Positions 38,023-46,618 of a stretch of DNA of 64,000 nucleotides are shown here, in pieces (position 1 is the stretch's first letter; each line of letters begins with the position of its first letter). The stretch comes from Sinomicrobium kalidii. Lineage in GTDB: Bacteria > Bacteroidota > Bacteroidia > Flavobacteriales > Flavobacteriaceae. The stretch covers positions 1,116,001 to 1,180,000 of the forward strand of contig NZ_CP089211.1 of assembly GCF_021183825.1 (NCBI RefSeq), in the 5' to 3' direction. The translations under genes and the position numbers were made by a program. Below the pieces are notes generated by a model. That model had not been told where the DNA came from and searched no databases. It worked only from the letters and a program-made list of their open reading frames with translations.

Positions 38023-38129
38023 ATTTATTAATTCCGAACATACCTTTGTCCAAACACTTTAAAACACATCTTAAAACCTTGATTTAAAACCATAAAACCA
38101 AACACAAATATGCCATATTGCTATCATAA

Positions 38130-38163
38130 ATTGAATGAACATTCAATAAATTTATTATTTTTG
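38130..38163 (+). promoter_or_regulatory. Phosphodiesterase promoter with embedded TetR-type dyad
   Basis: TTG (38131-38133), a 22-bp spacer and TATTTTTG (38156-38163) form a promoter. Within it ATTGAATG-AA-CATTCAAT (38130-38147) is a perfect inverted repeat with 2-bp spacer. Transcription would start near 38170, so translation must begin at the ATG at 38188 and not at the upstream in-frame ATG at 38110. Confidence 0.65.
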
Positions 38164-38187
38164 TTAAAACTATCAACCAAACCAAAA

Positions 38188-39468
38188 ATGAAAATCTGCA
38201 AGTATTTCACAGCCGTTCTGACCGTGTATTTCCTTTGTCTTCCGACCACCGCCGGAAGCAGACACATCACCGACCCCGACCCCTCCCCCGGGAAAACGAA
38301 GAAAGTGGTTTTTATAATCGTGGACGGGCTCTCTGCCGACATGATCGAAAACAACCCTACCCCAAACCTGGATGCCATTGCAAACCACGGCGGATACACC
38401 CGTGCCTATGTAGGCGGAAAAAAAGGCGGGTATTCCGAAACCCCGACCATTTCTGCCGTAGGATACAACAGCCTGCTTACCGGAACATGGGTTAACAAAC
38501 ACAACGTATGGGGAAACAGCATAAAGGCCCCCAATTACAATTACCCTACCATCTACAGACTCTTAAAGACGCACTATCCGGATAAAAAAACCGCCATTTT
38601 CTCTACCTGGCTGGACAACCGCACCAAGCTGATTGGGGAAGGCCTGCCCGAAACCGGGAACATTCATGTTGACTATGCTTATGACGGTTTTGAACTGGAT
38701 ACGGTACAGTTTCCCCACGATCCCGAAAGAAAGTTCATCCGGGACATTGATGAAAAAGTAGCCACCGAAGCCGCCCGGTATATCGGTGAAGAAGGACCGG
38801 ACCTTTCCTGGGTGTACCTGGAATACACCGATGACATAGGACATAAATACGGCGACAGCCCGCAACTTACAAAAGCCATAGCTTTTGAAGATAAACTCGT
38901 CGGCATGATCTGGCAGGCCATTCAGAAAAGGGAGAAAAACCGCGATGAGGAATGGCTTTTTATTATCACCACCGATCACGGGAGAACAAAGGAAACCGGG
39001 CATCATCACGGCGGGCAGTCCGAAAGGGAACGAAGCACGTGGATCGTGACCAACACCCCGCAGACCAACACCTATTTCAGGCAGGAAACCCCGGCCATTG
39101 TAGACATCCTCCCCACCATGACCGGTTTTCTCGACATAAAACTCCCCGAAGCACAAGCCTATGAACTCGACGGGGTTTCACTGATCGGTAAGGTGGACGC
39201 TATCGGTTTACAGGCAAAAATCCGAAACAACCAGCTGTCCGTTACCTGGAAAAGTACCGGGAAAGACAGCAACAAAACTGCCAAAATATGGGTCGCCGAC
39301 ACCAACAACTACAAGACGGGCGGACAAGACCAATACCGGATGCTCGGTAAAGTTCCGGTTAAAGCGGAAACCTTTACACACAAACTGGACAACCCGGGCC
39401 ACTTCCACAAGATCGTCCTGGAAACTCCGGGAAGCACCTTGAACACATGGATTACAACGGTTAAATAG
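38188..39468 (+). CDS. Secreted type I phosphodiesterase / alkaline phosphatase family protein
   Basis: Exported enzyme of 426 aa (signal peptide MKICKYFTAVLTVYFLCLPT, cut near TAGS) of the nucleotide pyrophosphatase/phosphodiesterase clan. Metal ligands are seen in IIVDGLSADM (Asp46), YTDDIGHKYG, TTDHGRTKE and GHHHGGQ. The nucleophile Thr/Ser should lie in TPTIS (85-89). The C-terminal about 80 residues form a separate beta domain. It precedes susC and susD on the same strand, so it probably releases phosphate or a nucleotide/phospho-sugar for import. Confidence 0.87.
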   Translation: MKICKYFTAVLTVYFLCLPTTAGSRHITDPDPSPGKTKKVVFIIVDGLSADMIENNPTPNLDAIANHGGYTRAYVGGKKGGYSETPTISAVGYNSLLTGTWVNKHNVWGNSIKAPNYNYPTIYRLLKTHYPDKKTAIFSTWLDNRTKLIGEGLPETGNIHVDYAYDGFELDTVQFPHDPERKFIRDIDEKVATEAARYIGEEGPDLSWVYLEYTDDIGHKYGDSPQLTKAIAFEDKLVGMIWQAIQKREKNRDEEWLFIITTDHGRTKETGHHHGGQSERERSTWIVTNTPQTNTYFRQETPAIVDILPTMTGFLDIKLPEAQAYELDGVSLIGKVDAIGLQAKIRNNQLSVTWKSTGKDSNKTAKIWVADTNNYKTGGQDQYRMLGKVPVKAETFTHKLDNPGHFHKIVLETPGSTLNTWITTVK

Positions 39469-39480
39469 ATCCACTCGTAA

Positions 39481-39500
39481 AGACACACGGCCGTGTGTCT
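39481..39500. other. Perfect 20-bp palindrome before susC
   Basis: AGACACACGGCCGTGTGTCT is fully self-complementary. It sits 12 bp after the phosphodiesterase stop and 40 bp before susC. No T-run follows, so it is not a standard terminator. An mRNA processing or stability hairpin, or a regulator site, is possible. Confidence 0.7.
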
Positions 39501-39540
39501 CATCACAGAGAAATAAACTACGAATCAAAAACTGACTATT

Positions 39541-42500
39541 ATGATGAAACACTGCTTAATTATCGTATTGTTATCGATAACACCCAAACTTTTTGCTCAG
39601 CATGAAGTTTCGGGAAAAGTTACCGATACCAATGGCATACCGCTGGGAGGTGTAAATATCTCCGTTGCGGGAAGTTCCCGCGGAACCGTAGCCGATTTCG
39701 ACGGGCTTTTTACCATAGCCACCGAATCCCCGAAGGACAGCCTTACTTTTTCCTATATCGGGTTTAAAACGCTGACTGTTCCCCTTGCAGGAAAAAAAAG
39801 CCTGGAAGTCACACTTACCGAAGACACCCAACAACTGGGAGAAGTTGTGGTGACCGCCCTCGGCATTAAAAAGGAAACCAGGGCCCTGGGCTATGCCGTG
39901 CAGGAAGTACAGGGCGAAGCCCTGGAAAAAGCCAAGGAGCCCAACTTTATAAGTGCCCTTAGCGGTAAGGTGGCCGGACTCAACATCAAGAATTCCACAG
40001 ACCTCTTTCAAAATCCCGAGATCAGCCTCAGGGGGGAAAGTCCGCTCCTGGTCATTGACGGTATTCCCGACCGTACGGCCGACCTCTGGAAAATCAATGC
40101 CGACGATATTGAAAACATAAGTGTACTGAAAGGGGCCACAGCTTCCGCACTTTACGGTTCGGTAGGCCGTAACGGCGCCATTATGATCACCACCAAAAAG
40201 GGAAAGGAAGGTAAGCTTACGGTGACCTTTAATAACTCTACCATGTTTCAGCCGTCCTTTATAAAAGTTCCGGAAGTGCAGACCACCTACGGTAACGGCA
40301 ACAACGGCATCTATTCCTATATTGACGGTAGCGGCGGCGGAACAGAAGGCGGTGGATGGATATGGGGCCCGAAATTAGACCAGACCGATCCTTCAACTCC
40401 AAGCGGATATGTAGAAATTCCGCAGTACAACAGCCCGATCGACCCGGAAACCGGTGAATTAACCCCGCTGCCCTGGGTATCCAGGGGAAAGGACAATATC
40501 GATAATTTCTTCAGGACCGGACTCGTACAAACCAACAACCTGAGTGTGGGATGGGGAAATAACAAGGCCAATTACCGCATCTCCCTTTCAAATGTATACC
40601 AGAAAGGAATTGTTCCCAATACCGATCTGAACAATACTTCATTCCAGGTGGGCGGTTCATTGACTCCCTCGGAAAAAGTCAAGATCAATGCCTCACTTAC
40701 CTACAACAAACAATTCACCGATAACTTCCCGGAAATCGGTTATGGCCCTACCAATTACCTTTACAACCTTATACTCTGGACCGGGACCGATGTAGATATC
40801 AGGGACCTCAGAAATTACTGGAAAGAAGGACAGGAAGGGTATCAGCAAAGACATTTTAACACCTCGTGGTACAACAATCCTTATTTTCAGGCTTACGAAT
40901 ACCTCCAGGGCTATGACAAGGACAATGTTTTCGGAAATGTTGCCTTCGAGTATAACCTCACTCCCGAACTTACCCTGAAAGGAAGAAGCGGTGTCAACGT
41001 ATATGCGCTTGGCAGGACATACAAGGAACCCAAAAGCTATCTGGGATACAGCAACAAATCAAGAGGGAATTTCTCCCTGTCCAATACCAATTATTTTGAT
41101 ATCACTACTGATCTGGGAATATACTATGAGAGTGATCTCTCCGATAATTTTTCCATTTCAGGACAAGTGGCCTATGCAGATTATTACAGAAAGCAAACAT
41201 ATCATTACACCTCTACCGACGGGTTGAATGTGCCCGGTTTCTACAATCTCGACAATAATGCAGGGGCTACGCTCACGGGAAGAAACCAGGAAGAGAAAGA
41301 AGCTATCCACAGCGTTTACGGTTATGTCGACCTGGAATTTTACAACGCTTTTTACCTGTCACTTACCGGGCGGAATGACTGGATTTCCACCCTTTCCGAA
41401 GGCAATAACTCCTTTTTCTACCCCTCGGTATCCGGTTCTGTAGTCATTTCCAGCCTGGCGGATATGCCTTCCTGGTTGTCTTTTGCCAAGATCAGGGGGT
41501 CCTGGTCACGCGTTTCCGAAGGGAAAATAAGAACGTATTCCGGTGATTCCTATCCGTACAGATACATCCAGGCCTATGAAAACGGGACCACCTGGGGAGG
41601 CGTACCTTCAGTTCGCTTCGGGAACACACTAAACGACGCCGAATTAAAACCGGAAACTTCCGACACCTGGGAAATAGGCACGGACCTCCGCTTTTTTCAA
41701 AATCGCTTAAACCTGGATGTAGCCTACTACCAGACCAGGGATTACAACAATCTCGATTACATTCCCCTGTCCGATGCTTCCGGTTACGCCTCCCTGTTGC
41801 TCAACGGTAATATATTCAAACGCAAGGGCATCGAATTCACTATCAATGCCACGCCTGTAAAAGGGGAAAATTTCAGCTGGAATACACAGCTGAATTTTAG
41901 CCGGTACCGTAAGTATATCGATGAAATATACGGAGACAAAGAGTATACGGAAAACCGTCTCAAAGAAGGTGACCGTGTTGATAAGATCAATAACGCTTCT
42001 GTTTACCAGACAGACGGGCAGGGGAATATTATTTTCGAAAACGGCTTTCCGGTCAGTGATCCTTACGGTCGCTTTATCGGGTACAGCGAACCCGACTGGA
42101 CTTATGGCGTTACCAATACCTTCACCTATAAAAACCTGTCGCTTTCAGTTCTCCTGGACGGGCGGATAGGCGGACTCATGTACTCCACTACCAACCAAAA
42201 GATGTGGTGGGGAGGCACCTCGCCCGGCACTGTCAATCAATACAGGGACGATGCCAATAACGGGGAAAGCACATATATAGGCAATGGCGTTAAGGTGATA
42301 AGCGGTGAGGTGGAATACGATACCAACGGGAACATTATCAGCGATACACGCGAATATGCGCCGAATGATGTACCGGTAAATTACATCTCTTTTATGCAGA
42401 CCACCAGCAACGGCCATAACAAGAATTATCACTATTACAGACAGACCTTTATAAAACTCCGCGAACTTACCCTCACCTATAATCTCCCCGACAGTTTTAT

Positions 42501-42657
42501 TAAAAAGACACCGTTAAATGCCATGAGCGTTTCGCTTATAGGTAGAAATCTGTGGGTTTCTTCCAAAATCCCGAATGTAGACCCCGATCCGGGGAGTGAC
42601 AACCTTCAGGCTCCTTCCACGCGAAGCATCGGGTTTAACCTGAACCTTAAATTTTAA
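39541..42657 (+). CDS. SusC/RagA-type TonB-linked outer-membrane transporter
   Basis: TonB-dependent importer of 1038 aa working with the adjacent SusD lipoprotein. After a signal peptide (ends LFAQ) comes the carboxypeptidase-D-like domain (EVSGKVTDTNGIPLGGVNISV), then a TonB-box-like region and the SusC plug signature (VTALGIKKETRALGYAVQEV, VLKGATASALYGSVGRNGAIMI). The barrel ends RSIGFNLNLKF with the terminal Phe. Substrate is unknown; the preceding phosphodiesterase suggests a phosphorylated or nucleotide-like source. Confidence 0.96.
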   Translation: MMKHCLIIVLLSITPKLFAQHEVSGKVTDTNGIPLGGVNISVAGSSRGTVADFDGLFTIATESPKDSLTFSYIGFKTLTVPLAGKKSLEVTLTEDTQQLGEVVVTALGIKKETRALGYAVQEVQGEALEKAKEPNFISALSGKVAGLNIKNSTDLFQNPEISLRGESPLLVIDGIPDRTADLWKINADDIENISVLKGATASALYGSVGRNGAIMITTKKGKEGKLTVTFNNSTMFQPSFIKVPEVQTTYGNGNNGIYSYIDGSGGGTEGGGWIWGPKLDQTDPSTPSGYVEIPQYNSPIDPETGELTPLPWVSRGKDNIDNFFRTGLVQTNNLSVGWGNNKANYRISLSNVYQKGIVPNTDLNNTSFQVGGSLTPSEKVKINASLTYNKQFTDNFPEIGYGPTNYLYNLILWTGTDVDIRDLRNYWKEGQEGYQQRHFNTSWYNNPYFQAYEYLQGYDKDNVFGNVAFEYNLTPELTLKGRSGVNVYALGRTYKEPKSYLGYSNKSRGNFSLSNTNYFDITTDLGIYYESDLSDNFSISGQVAYADYYRKQTYHYTSTDGLNVPGFYNLDNNAGATLTGRNQEEKEAIHSVYGYVDLEFYNAFYLSLTGRNDWISTLSEGNNSFFYPSVSGSVVISSLADMPSWLSFAKIRGSWSRVSEGKIRTYSGDSYPYRYIQAYENGTTWGGVPSVRFGNTLNDAELKPETSDTWEIGTDLRFFQNRLNLDVAYYQTRDYNNLDYIPLSDASGYASLLLNGNIFKRKGIEFTINATPVKGENFSWNTQLNFSRYRKYIDEIYGDKEYTENRLKEGDRVDKINNASVYQTDGQGNIIFENGFPVSDPYGRFIGYSEPDWTYGVTNTFTYKNLSLSVLLDGRIGGLMYSTTNQKMWWGGTSPGTVNQYRDDANNGESTYIGNGVKVISGEVEYDTNGNIISDTREYAPNDVPVNYISFMQTTSNGHNKNYHYYRQTFIKLRELTLTYNLPDSFIKKTPLNAMSVSLIGRNLWVSSKIPNVDPDPGSDNLQAPSTRSIGFNLNLKF

Positions 42658-42680
42658 ATGTAACCGGAAAACAAAACATC

Positions 42681-44147
42681 ATGAAAAATAAACACACTGT
42701 TCTCATTCTCTTGCTCACCGTTTTTATCAGCGGCTGCAGCAAAATAGACCAGCTCCAGGACGATCCCAACCGGACCACAGAAGTAACTCCGGAACTGTTA
42801 CTCACCAACATCGAGATAAGCGCATTCAACAACGTCGGCACTTCGGCTGCGCTGGCATGCAGGCATTTGGCCTATACCGACGGGGTCAATTCCGATCAGT
42901 ACTACAACTGGCAAAGATCCGGGTTTGGGAACTACGACTACCTGAAGCAGGTAAGCAAAATGGTAGAAGAGGCAGAGAACAACGAACTTCGCATATATAC
43001 TTCCCTGGCCCGGTTTTTTAACTCCTATTTTATTATCGGGTTAACACAGACCTTCGGTGATATTCCCTATTCCGAAGCGATCCGGGCTACCGAAAGCACT
43101 TTTTCACCGGTTTACGACACGCAGGAAGACATCTACCTCGCTGTACTGAACGACCTGAAATCCGCCTCGGACGAACTGACCGAAAGTGAAGAAAGCATCC
43201 TCGGGGACATTATTTACGACGGAAATGTACTGCAATGGCGAAAACTTATAAATTCCTATTACCTGAGAGTGCTTCTGAGCCTTTCTGCCAAGACCGGGAA
43301 TGACCAACTGGATGTGGTTAACCGCTTCAGGGAAATTGTAAGTAATCCGTCACGGTACCCGCTTATGGATTCAAATGCCGATAACGGAGCTTTGCTCTTT
43401 CACAATATCGAAACGAACCGCTACCCGCTATTTCAGAATAATGGTTTACAGACCGCCTTCTATATGGAAAAAACCTTCGTAGACCGTTTAAAAGAAACAG
43501 AAGATCCCAGGTTATTCTCTTTTGCGGAAATTACACCGAACGCCAAAAAACAGGGATTGGCAGAAGACGATTTCAATGCATACGAAGGCCTGCGGGGAAG
43601 CGCCCCCCTGGATGAAAACGTGCAGGTAACCGTGGCAGGTGATGCATCGAGGATCGCTTCCCGTTACTATGACGACCCGGAAAATGAACCGGGCCTGCTG
43701 ATGAGTTACGCCGAATTACAGTTTATTCTTGCGGAAGCTGCTTCCCGCGGGTGGATAAACGGAAATACGGATGAATTTTATACGGAAGGGATAAAGGCAT
43801 CCATGGAATTTTACGGCATTCCCGAAGCGGATATCAATGCTTACCTGGAAAAACCGGGAGCACAATTAGACCCGCAAAACGAAATAGAAAGTATCCTTAT
43901 ACAAAAACACATTGCTATGTTTATGAATACGGGATGGCAGATCTTTTACGAACAACGCCGCACCGGATATCCTGAATTTGACGTTTCCGGCGGTGGCGTC
44001 CTTAACAACGGCAGGGTCCCGAAACGATGGATGTACCCTTCCAAGGAACAGACCCAGAACCCGCAAAATCTGGAAGCGGCCATTAAACGCCAATATCCCG
44101 AAGGTGACGACATCAATGCAGAAATGTGGTTACTCCTCGAAGAATAA
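42681..44147 (+). CDS. SusD/RagB family outer-membrane lipoprotein
   Basis: Surface lipoprotein of 488 aa that acts as the lid and binding partner of SusC. The lipobox is FISGC with Cys19. Sequence features match the SusD_2-like subgroup: ELLLTNIEISAFN, YIDYL-like YDYLKQVSKM, FGDIPYSEAIR, DNGALLF and YAELQFILAEAASRGW (TPR helices). It starts 23 bp after susC, the standard susCD arrangement. Confidence 0.94.
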   Translation: MKNKHTVLILLLTVFISGCSKIDQLQDDPNRTTEVTPELLLTNIEISAFNNVGTSAALACRHLAYTDGVNSDQYYNWQRSGFGNYDYLKQVSKMVEEAENNELRIYTSLARFFNSYFIIGLTQTFGDIPYSEAIRATESTFSPVYDTQEDIYLAVLNDLKSASDELTESEESILGDIIYDGNVLQWRKLINSYYLRVLLSLSAKTGNDQLDVVNRFREIVSNPSRYPLMDSNADNGALLFHNIETNRYPLFQNNGLQTAFYMEKTFVDRLKETEDPRLFSFAEITPNAKKQGLAEDDFNAYEGLRGSAPLDENVQVTVAGDASRIASRYYDDPENEPGLLMSYAELQFILAEAASRGWINGNTDEFYTEGIKASMEFYGIPEADINAYLEKPGAQLDPQNEIESILIQKHIAMFMNTGWQIFYEQRRTGYPEFDVSGGGVLNNGRVPKRWMYPSKEQTQNPQNLEAAIKRQYPEGDDINAEMWLLLEE

Positions 44148-44178
44148 CGGAACAGCAGTCAAACCAAAGTAGACAAAC

Positions 44179-44215
44179 AGCCCTCATTTCCCGTAGTCCG
44201 GTGGGAATGGGGGCT
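44179..44215 (+). terminator. Imperfect hairpin between susD and tssF
   Basis: AGCCCTCATTTCCC (about 44179-44192) pairs imperfectly with GGGAATGGGGGCT (about 44203-44215). It lies between convergent susD and tssF and is followed by CTTATTT, so it probably ends the susCD transcript. Confidence 0.55.
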
Positions 44216-44216
44216 C

Positions 44217-46088
44217 TTATTTGACTTCCATTTTATCTTCCAGATACATTACCCGGAAGGGAACAACATTGATTGCCCTGTTCTTTAACAGCAACATCAG
44301 GTCATCGCTCAGAAAACTCCACTCCTCTTCCGAATAGAGCACCTCCGGATTCTTTTCAAGGAATATATCAATTGTAGGAGTATAACCGACATGGTCGTCC
44401 AGGCTGGTCTGTATCCCGTTCTTTACCTCAACATTCACTATAGCATCCCCGAAGTGGTTCTTACACAGTATAATGATATCCTGCCGGGTCACCACACGCT
44501 GGTTGGAAACGATATTCTCCCGGTAGGCATAGATCTTATCGGAATTGGTCAGTTCGTTCCGCCCGCCCTGCGTTGTGGATAACAGCATAATGCTGTCCTT
44601 CTCAAAATCTGCTCCGCGGTGTGCCTGAAGCCTTGAAAACGTGTTGATTTTATTGGCCTCTTCACCATTGGTGGTCCAGTACTTTACAAACAAAGTACCC
44701 TTGCTCTCTTCCCCTTTGGTATTGAGAATAAGGTAAGGGGTGTTCTTTTTATGCATTCCGGTCTGGGCCATTTTGTTCCTGAATCTGGAAATGATCTGGT
44801 TGATCTCGTGCAGGTTGGCCTCCATAAAATCGGTTTCCAGCCTTGAAAACGCAGCTGCTTCATCCCTTATGAGATCTATCATGTAATTGATCATCTCCGT
44901 GGCATTGCGTTCGTCAAAACGCGCTACACCGCCAAAACGGAGATACGCGTAATCTTCGGTAAACTCTTCCTGGTTTTTGGCAATAACATCAAACTGCCGG
45001 CTCCTGTCGTCCAGGACAGAATACAATTCGAGAAAAAATTCTTCCCCGATGCTCAACGGATAAATGTTGAGCAGTTTCCTGATATTTCCCTGGGTCTCGT
45101 TCATTTTTTTATTGATCACCGGGAAACAGTTGTTGGCACAAAATATTTCAGACAATATGCTTTTCCCGATAACATTGGGGAACTCTATCTTCAACCACAG
45201 CAATTTTTCTTCTTCGAGGGCCGCCAGGGTATCGGCAGGCACAAACTCACTGAACTCTTCGGGTAGTAAATGTTCCGAGTCACCGATATTCAGGACATCT
45301 TTTACCGTAATAAAATTCTTTTGATAATATTCGTTGACATGTTCCTCCACCCTTTGCAGGTGATGAAAATCCTCGTGCACCATATGACGATCTCCCGAAG
45401 TAATGCCCCCTTTGCTGTTGTATCCCTGTGTTACAGTCAGTTTGTGACCGTTAAAATACCATTTTGCCCTGGGAAGAAAATGAAAAAAGGTATTTCTGTC
45501 GTGCAGGTTCTTCAGGTAAAAATAGAACATGAGGTTCTTAACAATACCTCCTCCCCTGTGTTCGAGCCCCAGCCATATCGTTTGATGGGGCATGGGCTTC
45601 AGGTAGGCCTCTTCGTCAAGGTAATTCTGAAACTGCCCCCGGGAAGCATCCTGAATCCCGTTTGGCAGCACCACATATTTCAGCTGGTTCCGGGTGACCT
45701 TTACGGGCCTGGTAGGGCCGAAGAAAAATTCACGTACGATCTTCTCTCCGGGATTATACGGATTGTATTGTCTTTTCTGGAAAAAGAACTGGTGGTGGTC
45801 ATTGAGGGTCACTTCTTCCTCTGCGGGAAACACCTGCATAATGGCCCTTGCCGGTGTGGCCTTGGATGAAGTAATGGGGGTAAGTATATCGACAAGCCTT
45901 TCCGTAATCCTTCTCCTGCTGGAAAAAATCTCGTTGGAAATGTTTTCCAGTTCCTTGGCACATACGTCAAAGAGAAGGTTCACAATAGGGTCGAAAATGT
46001 TCTCCAGTTCCACATCCGAATACCCCCAGTGCTTTGCAGCCCGTTTCAGGAGCCTGTCTTTTATCTGCGCTTTGGATAGTTGTTTCAT
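44217..46088 (-). CDS. tssF: T6SS baseplate subunit TssF
   Basis: Baseplate wedge protein of the contractile injection machine, 623 aa, cytoplasmic. The N-terminus LLKRAAKHWGYSDVELENIFDPIVNLL and ISNEIFSSRRRITERLVDILTP matches Bacteroidota TssF/VasA proteins. Later stretches such as VLSTTQGG-like LLSTTQGGRNELTNSDKIYAYRENI and VVTRQDIIILCKNHFGDAIVNVEVK resemble the gp6-like region of the family. It is the last gene of the minus-strand T6SS operon, 72 bp after tssE. Confidence 0.9.
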   Translation of the reverse strand: MKQLSKAQIKDRLLKRAAKHWGYSDVELENIFDPIVNLLFDVCAKELENISNEIFSSRRRITERLVDILTPITSSKATPARAIMQVFPAEEEVTLNDHHQFFFQKRQYNPYNPGEKIVREFFFGPTRPVKVTRNQLKYVVLPNGIQDASRGQFQNYLDEEAYLKPMPHQTIWLGLEHRGGGIVKNLMFYFYLKNLHDRNTFFHFLPRAKWYFNGHKLTVTQGYNSKGGITSGDRHMVHEDFHHLQRVEEHVNEYYQKNFITVKDVLNIGDSEHLLPEEFSEFVPADTLAALEEEKLLWLKIEFPNVIGKSILSEIFCANNCFPVINKKMNETQGNIRKLLNIYPLSIGEEFFLELYSVLDDRSRQFDVIAKNQEEFTEDYAYLRFGGVARFDERNATEMINYMIDLIRDEAAAFSRLETDFMEANLHEINQIISRFRNKMAQTGMHKKNTPYLILNTKGEESKGTLFVKYWTTNGEEANKINTFSRLQAHRGADFEKDSIMLLSTTQGGRNELTNSDKIYAYRENIVSNQRVVTRQDIIILCKNHFGDAIVNVEVKNGIQTSLDDHVGYTPTIDIFLEKNPEVLYSEEEWSFLSDDLMLLLKNRAINVVPFRVMYLEDKMEVK

Positions 46089-46160
46089 TATGTCTGCTTT
46101 TTTTGACGGGAACGACCGGACCGTTATGTTCCGTTAAAAACCATTGTACCCGGCAGTTTC

Positions 46161-46592
46161 TTATTTAAAAGAAAAAGGTGCCAGATAATATGAGCTTTTG
46201 TAATAATACGGCTCGTTTGTTTTTTTAATAACACCATAGACCACGATGTCCAGTCTTTTCTTTATCCGTATGTTGGGGTTGTACTCTATCGTATCTTCAC
46301 CAATGGCCAGGCTCACATCGGTAATGGTCATGCGTTTTTCGTATTTCTTTACTTTTTCGAAAACCGATTCCTTGATCTTATCCTTTAATTGGTTTACATT
46401 GGACAGCAGGTTAAAATCAGCATCCCATATAGCGGTGCCGAATTCCGTGTCATACCTGTATTCTCCGAAAATAGTAGTGATGACCAGTGATATATACTGT
46501 GCCAGGGATTCTTCCAGCGTTACTTTGCGGAGGTCCTGCCCTTCGGTAATTCGCTTATAATTTATGGGTATTTTATAATAAAGGTCTTTCAA
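46161..46592 (-). CDS. tssE: T6SS baseplate subunit TssE (gp25-like)
   Basis: The gp25/lysozyme-like baseplate component that nucleates the sheath; 143 aa. YISLVITTIFGEYRYDTEFG is the gp25 core, with the EYR-type motif of the family, and FEKVKKYEKRMTITDVSLAI follows. It lies 26 bp after tssH and upstream of tssF. Confidence 0.92.
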   Translation of the reverse strand: MKDLYYKIPINYKRITEGQDLRKVTLEESLAQYISLVITTIFGEYRYDTEFGTAIWDADFNLLSNVNQLKDKIKESVFEKVKKYEKRMTITDVSLAIGEDTIEYNPNIRIKKRLDIVVYGVIKKTNEPYYYKSSYYLAPFSFK

Positions 46593-46618
46593 CGGGCATT
46601 GGTTTTCAGGTTATACGA

